Assembly: GCA_965248635.1 (NCBI GenBank)
Contig: OZ252114.1
Span: 3,286,001-3,350,000 of the forward strand
Source: CBDAPI01 sp965248635
GTDB taxonomy: Bacteria > Acidobacteriota > UBA6911 > RPQK01 > CBDAPI01
Length of the DNA stretch: 64,000 nucleotides
Reading direction: 5' to 3'
Below are positions 53,512 to 62,371 of the stretch, piece after piece (within the stretch, counting starts at the first letter, position 1; each line of letters starts with the position of its first letter). The notes below the pieces were generated by a model. That model saw nothing but the letters and a program-made list of their open reading frames with translations, searched no databases and was not told the DNA's origin. The position numbers and the translations under genes were made by a program.

Positions 53512-53909
53512 GATTCCAACGTGTGACAAATGAGCGCCCCTATCGCGAGGCTCTATTTGCGATGGCCGATTTCCTCACCGGCGAACCCAATGTTCCCTGT
53601 GACCCGACAGGGATGAAGTGTTGCTCCTACGTTCCCTCTTCCTCGGTCACCTGGGCGGTCATGGATGTGCCGGCACTGGTGGAAGCCTTTCTAGCCGAGG
53701 CCGGCCGGCTTCTGGGGCGAACAGACTACCTTGAAGAGAGCCAACGCTTGATCAACTGGGTGGCGGACAAGCAGCAACCGAGCGGAGCCTGGTTTTACAA
53801 GGATCCGCCCGAGGATTCTCACATTTCACATGACAATTACCACACGGCAATCATCCTGGACTGCCTGGACCGCTACCGGGTTGCGGCCGGAGACAGCACC
53901 TTCGACGTC
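53512..53909 (+). pseudogene. Partial duplicate of the toroid protein gene
   Basis: Reads YREALFAMADFLTGEPNVPC through ISHDNYHTAIILDCLDRYRV, closely matching the middle of the gene at 51318-52574 (about its residues 175-295). Start and end are missing; after VAAGDSTFDV the frame passes into unrelated sequence. It begins 4 bp after the methyltransferase stop. A truncated copy left by duplication or recombination. Confidence 0.85.
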
Positions 53910-53988
53910 AAGATCACATGCGAACTCACAAGGAGCAGCGTAGAAAACACGGCGAGACTCGCAACATTGAGGTGAATGCCGAAGCTTT

Positions 53989-54483
53989 CTAAACCAACAT
54001 AGAAAATCCAGGCAACCAGGCAGAAGACGACGACACCCATCCCCACAGTCTCAGAAGGTAGAGTGGATCCCGCAGGGTCCCCACCATCACCTGAATGGCC
54101 CCTGAGGCTCGCTCGTACAACCGCGGCCAGAGATGCGTGACAAACTCGAGGCCGTACTCCTCGTATGCATGCACGATCACTTCGGTATCGGTGCGCGTGC
54201 GAAACACATGCCCGCGACTCGTCAGCGTTTCGCGTAATGAACGGAAATTGTAAATCTCCCCGTTGCAAATCGTCTGGATGCGGCCCGGCTCATTTGCGAT
54301 CGGTTGACGTCCTCCCTCAACGTCAATAATGCTGAGTCGGCGCATGCCCACGGCCACCGGGCCTTCCATGAAAAAGCCTTCATCATCGGGACCTCGATGG
54401 ATCAAGGTACGCACCATTGTTTGGAGGGTCGCCCGATCAATGGGCATGCCCTGGTGGTTCACGGTTCCGGCTATGCCACACAT
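53989..54483 (-). pseudogene. Asparagine-synthase-type gene, N-terminal fragment
   Basis: A second AsnB start: MCGIAGTVNHQGMPIDRATL with nucleophile Cys2, then RTLIHRGPDDEGFFMEG, GEIYNFRSLRETL and RTRTDTEVIVHAYEEYGL. After FVTHLW (about residue 120) the family sequence stops and continues as unrelated RLYERASGAIQVMVG. In an adjacent frame, 53912-54040 encodes a hydrophobic segment (VVVFCLVAWIFYVGLESFGI), apparently the tail of a membrane protein. The whole synthetase domain is missing. It is more divergent from the intact asnB than a recent duplicate would be. Confidence 0.8.
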
Positions 54484-54807
54484 GGTCGCTTTCCAGCAGT
54501 GATGTAACCATGACGTGCGAGTCTAGGGCAGATCAAACAGGCCCGAGGCTTCCAACAGTTCCTGCTCAGAGGCACCCAAAAGGTGGAGCTGGAATGGAGT
54601 CTGCTCTGCACCGCCCACAATCTGCTCAAACTGGCGGCCGCACGCCCTTAAAGCCCAAAATGGGTGCCATTTCCTTGTCAAGTGAGGCGTTTCCGTGGCC
54701 GGAACCGGATCCAGAACCCAAACTGCCGCCCGAAAACGAAAGAAGTCCAAGGGGTGACGACAAGATCACCTGGTTCTTCAGCTATCTAACAGTGAGCCTG
54801 GCTGTTA

Positions 54808-55252
54808 TTAGTCAGACAGGCTCCTAGCTTGCTCCAGGTTGCCGACAAACACCAGATCATGCCGTTTCGGAGGGTCCGGAGCGGGGCCATGACCGCTGAA
54901 ATCGAATGCATTCGACTGGAACAAAAATACGGTCGGCCGTTGCGACGCCTTTTTGAGTCAGTACATCCCTGGATCGCTCCCCACGAATAAGGATCGCAGC
55001 GCAGCGCAGCAACAGCCAGAAACGAAGCGACGGCCATGGCCCCGGTCGTCGGGGTGACACTTCCCAATTCCCCATGACATGGCCTACAAGCCGCGCTCCT
55101 GTTAGAAAATTCACGAGCCAGGCGTGCAGACCATGGACCAGCATGGTATGGCACACCACGAGATCTGGCTTTCGACGGATAGAGATAAACAGGCCCACAC
55201 CCAGTCGCCACAACTCCCGTAGCGGGCGACTCCGCCGCAGCATCAGAGGCAC
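54808..55252 (-). pseudogene. Glycosyltransferase family 4, fragment with frameshift
   Basis: Reads PDLVVCHTMLVHGLHAWLVN, then LVGHVMGNWEVSPRR and AAILIRGERSRDVLTQKGVA, the N-terminal domain of a GT4 enzyme. Near 54904 the frame moves to FDFSGHGPAPDPPKRHDLVF and VGNLEQARSLSD, the linker to the C-terminal domain, and then stops at 54808. The donor-binding half is missing and the start is also incomplete. Non-functional. Confidence 0.75.
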
Positions 55253-56056
55253 CGAATAACACGTGATCTTCTTCCCGGTGAGAGGCTAGGGACGCGCCAC
55301 CAGGATCTGGCGGATCTCATCCATGTGCTGTAGGGGGGCAAGCTTCTGTAACTGTTTTCTGTCGAAATCACCACAGAACACAGCGACCACAATCCCCTCA
55401 GACAGGCGCGCGACCGGCGTGGCTGACACATCCGCAGCGCTTTGATCCCCTGGTGGCCGTGGGTCCGAGGATGAGAAGAAGGGAACAGGCGAGCCTGCAC
55501 CGCGCATGAACATCGATACAGTATCAAGCAGGCGGGACACAGCGTCAATTCGGAAGCGGGTGCCGGCACCAGGCACGGTCATTACGCACCAGGAAAAGCA
55601 TCCCGCAAAAAGCTCCACGCAGATCCTCTGCCAGAGTGAACCTTGGAATTCAGATAGTTTTCGAAGAACTCTGGTAGGCCGGCTCGGAGAGGTACTACAA
55701 GAGGGCAACTTGTGACCTTTCACAAATTGAGCCCGGGCTCACCACTTCTGCCGGACCCGAAGCGTATTATGATAACCGAGTCAGCTGTGACCAATTCGCC
55801 TATGAAGATGTACTGTTCGGACAGAGGTCGACCGGGAAATCGACAAACTGATCGCCATGAAACGGTAATCCAGCAGGCAATTTGGTGAAGACCGATATGG
55901 ACACCACATGGAATTGTCAGACACACGCCACGCTCGCAACGATGCCCCTTGCGGCAAATGCCCGCGCTGTTGTCTGTCCCGTTACACCGACGGAAACGCC
56001 TGATTTTTCCGTGAGGATTTTATACCGGTGCCTTCGCATTCGGGTCAAAGAGGTGC
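55253..56056. other. Eroded region, no gene recognised
   Basis: About 800 bp. A reverse frame at 55286-55723 ends FDRKQLQKLAPLQHMDEIRQ and then ILVARP, which could be the end of a former protein, but I cannot assign it. Nothing else of note. Base composition changes to AT-richer from about 56050 onward. Confidence 0.4.
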
Positions 56057-56077
56057 TTGCATCCTAGGTTCACGAAC

Positions 56078-57196
56078 ATGAGCATCGAAGGTTCTCATTT
56101 GCAACGAAAGGTAAACCGGCCAGGGGAATACACGCAAGTTCATACAGCCGCACAGGATAGGAGTGATCGAGACAAGTCGGTAATCGTTCTCGCTAATATA
56201 ACGAATATCCACGTCCACCGCTTTATCCGTCACTTTACGGCCAACGGCTGGCGCGTTCGAATCATTTCAATTCAACCGCCAAATGCAGAGAATCGCCAGG
56301 AGTTCGGGGCCTCAATTGTTAATTTACCCACATATTCAATTTACAACTTGGCAGTTAAGTTACCGTTCTTCCGATACAGCCAATACCACAACAGTAATTC
56401 CGGTGTTCGTTGGTTTGAACCCTATTCCATCGCGGCATTGTTCACCTACCTTTATTTGCTGTTCTCCATAAAACACACGGTTAAACAACAAAACGTGCAG
56501 GCGCTATTCTCTTTCTACCTCACCATGCACGGTTTTCTGGGGGCGTTGTCGGGCCATGGGAACCATGTCGCTTGCACCGCCGGCAGGGATATCGCTCTTC
56601 ACAAATGGCCTACCTTGATGTATTGGGCCAACCACCCGGCCATCCTGCGCTACACCGTCAATCGATGCGCGAAGGTCATTGCTGGTGACCAACAATCCTT
56701 TGAACCGATTCTGAAGGAAAAAGGCTGTCGAACCGACAATGCTGTCTGGCTGAACCATTATGGAGAGGAAGCCGACAAATTCGCCATTGACGAGAACTCA
56801 ATCAACGATAGATCACGTCGTTGTCGCTTTGTTTGTTCGAGACCCTTCCGCGCTGAATTTGATATGGACAATATTCTGCGCGCTTTTAAACGCTTGTACG
56901 ACAAACAACCCGACGTTGAATTAATCCTTGCCACAGGAGCCCGCAGCGAAGCCAATCTAACTTTGATATATGAACAAATGGAGAAAACCGGTTGTCGTGA
57001 ATTGGAGTGTATTGAAATCCTGACCCATATGCCCTACGACGATCTCCCTCGCCTATTATCCGGATGCGACGTTTATATTGACCCCATTAATATCCACAAA
57101 TGGCCCGAGGCTGCAGATTGGGGTGTCTCCAGTTCATTGCTTCGAGGCCATGGCCAGCGGCCTAATACCCGTCGTCAGCCGCAGGCCAAGCATTGA
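56078..57196 (+). CDS. Glycosyltransferase (GT4-like), frameshifted near its 3' end
   Basis: The N-terminal domain has VIVLANITNIHVHRFIRHFT and GWRVRIISIQPP, followed by AALFTYLYLLFSIKHTVKQQ and ALFSFYLTMHGFLGALSGHG. The C-terminal domain has RCRFVCSRPFRAEFDMDNIL and VELILATGARSEANLTLIYE, then LPRLLSGCDVYIDPI. Near 57125 the frame leaves the family (GVSSSLLRGHGQRP) and stops at 57196, while the continuation in the next frame completes the domain. As read, it lacks the acceptor/donor-binding E-x7-E-like region, so it is probably inactive unless the frameshift is an error. An upstream ATG at 56057 is an alternative start. Confidence 0.7.
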   Translation: MSIEGSHLQRKVNRPGEYTQVHTAAQDRSDRDKSVIVLANITNIHVHRFIRHFTANGWRVRIISIQPPNAENRQEFGASIVNLPTYSIYNLAVKLPFFRYSQYHNSNSGVRWFEPYSIAALFTYLYLLFSIKHTVKQQNVQALFSFYLTMHGFLGALSGHGNHVACTAGRDIALHKWPTLMYWANHPAILRYTVNRCAKVIAGDQQSFEPILKEKGCRTDNAVWLNHYGEEADKFAIDENSINDRSRRCRFVCSRPFRAEFDMDNILRAFKRLYDKQPDVELILATGARSEANLTLIYEQMEKTGCRELECIEILTHMPYDDLPRLLSGCDVYIDPINIHKWPEAADWGVSSSLLRGHGQRPNTRRQPQAKH

Positions 57197-57398
57197 TTGG
57201 ATCCTGCCCGAGGCATCGTACCCCTTTATATTCGAGGATTTCACCGAAGATTTGCCGGTAGCGTTGGAAAGGGCCTATTTTGCGAGGCATGACGTAGGTT
57301 TGAGGTCGACGCTCCGAGAATCTGTCGTAAAGAAAGCAAATTGGCATAAGAATCTTGCCACGATTGAGTCCCTGCTGTTGGCAAGGTCGCCGGAGTGA
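57120..57398 (+). pseudogene. Out-of-frame C-terminus of the GT4-like glycosyltransferase
   Basis: Continues the gene at 56078 after one frame change: GVSPVHCFEAMASGLIPVVS, then WILPEASYPFIFEDFTEDLP. The FEAMASGLIPVVS segment is the conserved E-x7-type donor-binding motif of GT4 enzymes. It ends at 57398. One base near 57125 separates it from the main frame. Confidence 0.75.
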
Positions 57399-57650
57399 CC
57401 TGCCCCCGGAAGCTGTCCCCGGACAACCAGTGCTCCGTGAGTCATCAACCGAAAGGCAGTAAGCTCGCCGGGGCCGAGACGTCCCGGGCTGGCTGATCGG
57501 GCGCCTCGGCGTGAGCGTGAGGTGTGGCAGGCCTCCCTCGCCAAAATGCCTTCTTCGCCCAGCATCACAGAACCAAACTAGCTGGACTCTCATAATGAAT
57601 GCGCGAGAGCCAGGCGCAGGTCGATTTGGTAATCTGGCCCAGATAGCTGT

Positions 57651-58808
57651 ATGAGAAAAGTACCTTTCAATTTGCCGTATATTGCGGGAATGGAAGTGCA
57701 GTACTTCAGAACCGCGTTGGAGTCTTTACGCCATTGCGGCAATCAAGGCTTCGGCCGGCGCTGTGTCGAGCTGCTCAAGACCCGCTACGGTTTTCTAGAG
57801 GTTTATCTCACTCCCTCCTGTACAGCTGCGCTCGAAATGGGGGCATTGCTTGGGGATCTTCAGCCCGGGGACGAGGTCATATTACCCTCCTACACCTTTA
57901 GCTCAACCGCTAACGCCGTGGTACTACGCGGCGCCAAACCGGTCTTCTGTGAGGTGCGAGAGAAAACGATGAACATTGACGTCGAGCAGATCCCATCGCT
58001 GCTGACTCAAAAGACAAAAATGATCCTGCCCGTGGACTATGCCGGCATACCCTGCGACATCGATGCGATTATGAGCATCGCCGACGAGCACCGACTCCTG
58101 GTGATGCAGGATGCCGCTCAATCCCTTCATTCCTATCACAGCAAGAATAGGGCCTGTGGCAGCGTACCTCAAATGGCCACCTTCAGCTTTCACGAATCGA
58201 AGAACGTTTCCTGTGGAGAAGGTGGCGCCCTGATTGTCAATGACCCTTCGCTCTTGAGACGAGCCTCATTCCTGCAGGAAAAGGGCACAGACCGCTCGCT
58301 GGTGTTACAGGGTGTCAGGAATAAATACAGCTGGGTCGACCTTGGATCCAGCTTTCTGCTATCGGATTTGTTGAGCGCACCCCTGTTAGCACAGTTGGAG
58401 ATCGCCGATGAGATTGTTCGAAAACGTCGACCCGTGCTTCGAGCCTACGATTCTTTGTTCAGGTGCTATGTAGAAGAGGGATGCATATCTATACCTCATC
58501 TACCGGATAAAATTCAGCACAATCATCACGCCTACTTTGTGATCTTCGATTCCAATGAGCATCGTGGAAGTTTCTTGGATTTTCTCAGCAAACGGCAAGT
58601 TTTCCCTTACATCGGCTATCTCCCCTTGCACTCCTCTCCGTTTGGGCGGCGAATCGGCTACAAGCCGTCCGACCTTTCCCTGACTGAAGATTTAGCGGCT
58701 CGCATTGTAAGAATGCCGGTTTACACGGCGCTTGCCGAAACCGATCTTGATTACTGCGTCGAGTGCGTGGGCGAAGCCCTGGCCGATATTTATGGCCAGG
58801 CAACATGA
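57651..58808 (+). CDS. dTDP-4-keto-6-deoxyhexose 4-aminotransferase (RffA/WecE-like)
   Basis: 385 residues, DegT/DnrJ/EryC1/StrS family. Its layout follows E. coli RffA closely: start VPFNLPYIAGMEVQYFRTAL, LTPSCTAALEMGALLGDLQP, GDEVILPSYTFSSTANAVVL and REKGT-type EKGTDRSLVL. The PLP Lys is in TFSFHESKNVSCGEGGAL (Lys about residue 183). Transfers an amino group from glutamate to the C4 ketone of an NDP-4-keto-6-deoxy sugar. With the next genes it would set the 4-amino group that is later formylated. The gene is AT-richer than the housekeeping block. Confidence 0.88.
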   Translation: MRKVPFNLPYIAGMEVQYFRTALESLRHCGNQGFGRRCVELLKTRYGFLEVYLTPSCTAALEMGALLGDLQPGDEVILPSYTFSSTANAVVLRGAKPVFCEVREKTMNIDVEQIPSLLTQKTKMILPVDYAGIPCDIDAIMSIADEHRLLVMQDAAQSLHSYHSKNRACGSVPQMATFSFHESKNVSCGEGGALIVNDPSLLRRASFLQEKGTDRSLVLQGVRNKYSWVDLGSSFLLSDLLSAPLLAQLEIADEIVRKRRPVLRAYDSLFRCYVEEGCISIPHLPDKIQHNHHAYFVIFDSNEHRGSFLDFLSKRQVFPYIGYLPLHSSPFGRRIGYKPSDLSLTEDLAARIVRMPVYTALAETDLDYCVECVGEALADIYGQAT

Positions 58809-58827
58809 ACGCGTAGAGTGAAGCGTT

Positions 58828-60333
58828 ATGAGGTCAACTGCGGCGCAAATACGACAACTTTACACGCAGCTGCAAGGCATTCTCTATTTCGAAGGCGAGT
58901 CCGCCGGTGTAGATTGTTTTCTGTCCTCGATCACTGATTTTAACCCCTATTATAGCACTGAAGAATTAAAGGAATGGTTGGCACAACTGAACACTTCCAA
59001 AATATTCGAGGTAACGCATCTACCACTGGCAGAACTCAAGAAATGGACCACCAATGAATGGACGGGAGACCTTTGCCATGAATCGGGACGCTTTTTTTCC
59101 ATTCGCGGATTAAGTGTTACAACAAATCGAGGTCCCATCCCGAAATGGACACAACCCATTATCCATCAACCTGAAATTGGTGTACTCGGACTGATCACCA
59201 AGAAGATAAACGGTATTCTCTATTTCCTGATCCAGGCAAAGGCGGAACCCGGCAATATCAATACCTACCAATTGTCGCCCACTGTACAAGCCACGAGAAG
59301 CAACTACTCAGGGGTTCATGGTGGGAAAGCCATTCCTTATCTCAATTACTTTCTCCATGACAATAACGGCGCAACCCTAATCGATCAGTTGCAGTCGGAA
59401 CAGGGGGCGCGTTTCTTCAAGAAGCGAAACCGAAACATTATCGTGCGCGTTGCCGATGATGAAGAGCTGGATATGTTGCCCGGCTTCCGCTGGATGACCC
59501 TGGGACAAATCAAGCAATTTATGCTGTTGGACAATACCGTTAATATGGATACACATTCCATCATTTCCAGCATCTCCTACGATCCCGAAGAAAAGACTTC
59601 CCACGAGGACGTGGTGGCTGACGACCTTCAGGACTGCATCAATAGCTGGCCCCTGGCAACAGCGCCTGCGGGCGATACCCAAATCAAACTCATGCTGTCG
59701 TCACACGGCAATAGCTACTCATTGCATTCCCTGGACGAATTGCTGCGAATCATTGCGCGGCAAAAATTTAATCACGATTTAGAGGCACGCCTTATTCCGT
59801 TGAACGAAGTAAAACATTGGCGCAGAACTACGACAGAGATTGTCCATGAGGACGCTCAGTTTTTTGCGGTCAAGGGTGTTCGCGTTGCTACTAACAACCG
59901 AGAAATCGCAACGTGGGATCAGCCCATCATCGAGCAGGTAGACCCCGGTATAGTTGGATTTATTCTCCAGGAAATCGAAGGCACTTTGCATTTCCTCGTA
60001 CAACTAAAAGGTGAAAGTGGCAGTATGGATCTGCTGGAAATAGCCCCCACAGTGCAATGCATCACGGGAAGTTACCAACAGGGCACAGAACCACCCTATG
60101 TCGCCGAGATTTCATCGGCGAACAAGACCGATATTGTGGTGGACGCCATGCAATCAGAGGAGGGGGGACGTTTTTTCAGGGAGGAAAACCGTAACATTGT
60201 CATTATTGCAAATGATTTTCAAACACAGGAATCCGACAATTATCTGTGGATGAACCTCAGGCAGCTCAAACTACTCGTGAAATTCAATAATTTTCTCAAC
60301 GTTGAGGCACGCAGTTTGTTGTCGATTTTGTAG
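58828..60333 (+). CDS. NDP-hexose 2,3-dehydratase
   Basis: 501 residues in two tandem homologous halves (about 1-235 and 255-501), as in EvaA/TylX3-type enzymes. Each half has a WTQPIIHQPEIGVLGLITKK-like strand (second: WDQPIIEQVDPGIVGFI), a FLIQAKAEPGN or FLVQLKGESGS segment, and SPTVQAT or APTVQCI. Each closes with RFFKKRNRNI or RFFREENRNIVII. The family eliminates water across C2-C3 of NDP-4-keto-6-deoxyglucose and yields a 3,4-diketo-2,6-dideoxy sugar, the entry to 2-deoxy sugars. The product is unstable and needs the 3-ketoreductase encoded 10 bp downstream. Confidence 0.88.
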   Translation: MRSTAAQIRQLYTQLQGILYFEGESAGVDCFLSSITDFNPYYSTEELKEWLAQLNTSKIFEVTHLPLAELKKWTTNEWTGDLCHESGRFFSIRGLSVTTNRGPIPKWTQPIIHQPEIGVLGLITKKINGILYFLIQAKAEPGNINTYQLSPTVQATRSNYSGVHGGKAIPYLNYFLHDNNGATLIDQLQSEQGARFFKKRNRNIIVRVADDEELDMLPGFRWMTLGQIKQFMLLDNTVNMDTHSIISSISYDPEEKTSHEDVVADDLQDCINSWPLATAPAGDTQIKLMLSSHGNSYSLHSLDELLRIIARQKFNHDLEARLIPLNEVKHWRRTTTEIVHEDAQFFAVKGVRVATNNREIATWDQPIIEQVDPGIVGFILQEIEGTLHFLVQLKGESGSMDLLEIAPTVQCITGSYQQGTEPPYVAEISSANKTDIVVDAMQSEEGGRFFREENRNIVIIANDFQTQESDNYLWMNLRQLKLLVKFNNFLNVEARSLLSIL

Positions 60334-60342
60334 GAGCAGGCT

Positions 60343-61314
60343 GTGAGCGTGATAAAGTTTGGCGTATTGGGATGTGCCGCGATAGCTCGAAAAGCCTTTC
60401 TGCCTGCCCTCCAGCAATCCCCCCACGCAGACCTGGAGGCTGTCGCCAGTCGATCCCAGGAAAAGGCAGATGAATTTGCCCGGACCTTCAATTGCCGTGC
60501 TGTCGTCGGCTACCAGAATTTATTGGATGATCAGAGAATTGATGCTGTTTACATAGCGCTACCTATAGGCCTGCACGCGCAATGGACCATCGCGGCAGCA
60601 AGAAAGAAGAAACATATCCTCTGCGAAAAAACATTCGCTAAAAACCTCAGGGAAACCAAAGCTGCTCTTGGAGCATGTGCGCAACATAATGTCGCTCTCT
60701 ATGAGGGCTTCGCTTACGTTTTCCACCCTCAACACGATTATGTACGCACGGCCATTGAAAGGGATCTTATTGGTAAGCCCAACCTATTTGGAGCCAAATT
60801 TGGCTTTCCACCTCTAGATAGTCACATTCGCTACAGTGAAGCATTGGGCGGCGGCGCCCTGCTCGATGTCGGCACCTACACGCTACATGCAGCTCGCCGG
60901 TTTTATGGCCGCGAACCCATAGGCTGTCATGCGACCTTAGATAATGACGATCAGGAGGTGGACATTCAAGGTAGCGTTCTACTGGATTTTGGTGACGGTC
61001 AAACAGCACAACTGGCCTTTGGCTTTGCAAATCAATACCAGAACACCTATAGCATATGGGGTTCGAAGGGAATCTTAACCATCAAACAACGCGCCTTCTC
61101 GATCCCTCCCGATTTCTCCCCTGTGATCACTCTAGAGCGCCAGGATCGCTGTGAGGAGACAGTACTGGAACCCTTTGATCAATTTCTTGGTGAGATCAAT
61201 GGCTTTTGCAATGGGCTTAAGGATGAAACACAGAGATCACTATGGCGCCAAGAGGTATTCAACCACGCAACACTAATTGATAGAGTGCGTGCATCCAGTA
61301 ACGAAAGCCCTTAA
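60343..61314 (+). CDS. NDP-sugar 3-ketoreductase (Gfo/Idh/MocA family)
   Basis: 323 residues with no export signal, unlike the oxidoreductase at 6551. The Rossmann motif is KFGVLGCAAIARKAFLPAL (about residues 4-22); the catalytic EK(T/P) motif is ILCEKTFAKNLRETK (about residue 96); the substrate domain has GGGALLDVGTYTLHAARRFY. Position directly after a 2,3-dehydratase gene (10 bp) fits the NADPH-dependent C3 reduction in 2-deoxy-sugar pathways (TylC1/OleW type). Stereochemistry at C3 cannot be read. Confidence 0.82.
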   Translation: MSVIKFGVLGCAAIARKAFLPALQQSPHADLEAVASRSQEKADEFARTFNCRAVVGYQNLLDDQRIDAVYIALPIGLHAQWTIAAARKKKHILCEKTFAKNLRETKAALGACAQHNVALYEGFAYVFHPQHDYVRTAIERDLIGKPNLFGAKFGFPPLDSHIRYSEALGGGALLDVGTYTLHAARRFYGREPIGCHATLDNDDQEVDIQGSVLLDFGDGQTAQLAFGFANQYQNTYSIWGSKGILTIKQRAFSIPPDFSPVITLERQDRCEETVLEPFDQFLGEINGFCNGLKDETQRSLWRQEVFNHATLIDRVRASSNESP

Positions 61315-61320
61315 CACATT

Positions 61321-62277
61321 GTGTCACCAATTATTAAGCATCTCCTTGGCCTTCTCATTCTAGTTCTGGCAGCTATCTACCTGTACTTTTACCATGAAGA
61401 ATTCACAATTCTACTGTCAATTGAGGCAGGGGAGATTCTCAGCATTGTACTTTTGAATTTCGCTTTCTTCCTTGCAACGGGTATCACGTTTGCACTGCTG
61501 GTTGCAATGGTCGGCGTACGCCTATCGGGCCTCGAAGTATTGAGCCTGACGTTTTTAACCAAGTTTTTCAATTATCTGGGACCACTCAGACCCGGGGCTG
61601 CAGTCAAAGCCGTATACTTAAAATCGGAGAAACACTTAAACTTTGCCCAATTCTCCGCCGTGTTAGCAGCTAATGCGTTTTTGATGCTGTTCCTTACAGG
61701 TGCCATCGGCGTCGTCCTCATCTTACTTTTGTGGAGCACCGTCGACATCCTCTCGATCGAGCTACTGCTGATTTCATCCCTGGTAACCTGCGGCGCAATG
61801 GTCCCCTTTATCGTCCCCATTCCATCGACCAACAAAACAAGCACAATCTGGCGCACCATCGACAACGCTTTCCAAGGCTTTGCGTTGATCAAATCCCAAA
61901 AGGGCATGATTCTTCTCGTGCTTCTGTCGATCTTACTTCAGTTTCTACTGGCAGCCTGGTTGATAGTCTTTGTGTATGCCGTAATCGGGCAGGACATATC
62001 TTTTCTGATGGGATTAATCGTGGGCGTTTTCACGTCACTAGCAAATCTGTTTCCGATTACCCCGAACAACCTGGGTGTACAAGAACTCGTTATGGCCTAT
62101 CTCGTATCGGTAATGGGCATAGATTTTACCACCGGGGTGACTGGCGCTGCTCTGGCACGGGGAGGACATATTGTCCTAACCTTTACCTTAGGACCGCTGC
62201 TGGGTTCTTTTCTGCTGAGACAGTCTACGCTTCGGTGGTCTTCACTGACGGGCAAACAGAGGCACGAGAGTAACTGA
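61321..62277 (+). CDS. Lysylphosphatidylglycerol synthase/UPF0104-type membrane protein
   Basis: 318 residues with about 8 membrane helices (LLGLLILVLAAIYLYFYHEE, SIVLLNFAFFLATGITFALL, MLFLTGAIGVVLILLLWSTV, LVLLSILLQFLLAAWLIVFV, ISFLMGLIVGVFTSLANLFP). The TPNNLGVQELVMAYL loop is the conserved PxxLGxxE-type motif of the MprF flippase-like domain family. The cytoplasmic synthetase domain of MprF is absent. The gene lies in the deoxysugar cassette, so it may move or accommodate a lipid-linked sugar, but that is inference. GTG start. Confidence 0.75.
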   Translation: MSPIIKHLLGLLILVLAAIYLYFYHEEFTILLSIEAGEILSIVLLNFAFFLATGITFALLVAMVGVRLSGLEVLSLTFLTKFFNYLGPLRPGAAVKAVYLKSEKHLNFAQFSAVLAANAFLMLFLTGAIGVVLILLLWSTVDILSIELLLISSLVTCGAMVPFIVPIPSTNKTSTIWRTIDNAFQGFALIKSQKGMILLVLLSILLQFLLAAWLIVFVYAVIGQDISFLMGLIVGVFTSLANLFPITPNNLGVQELVMAYLVSVMGIDFTTGVTGAALARGGHIVLTFTLGPLLGSFLLRQSTLRWSSLTGKQRHESN

Positions 62278-62371
62278 ACTTCGCCTTCGCGTCTCCAACT
62301 CCATGTCGCCTCTGTACCGTTCAGGAAATCATACAGAATGCTAAGAAACAACACCGCAGACAGGGACTAGA

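Noticed and set aside
55286..55723. A 145-codon reverse frame as a gene
   Set aside because: The last 40 residues look somewhat protein-like, but the rest does not, and no family could be assigned. It is described only as eroded DNA.
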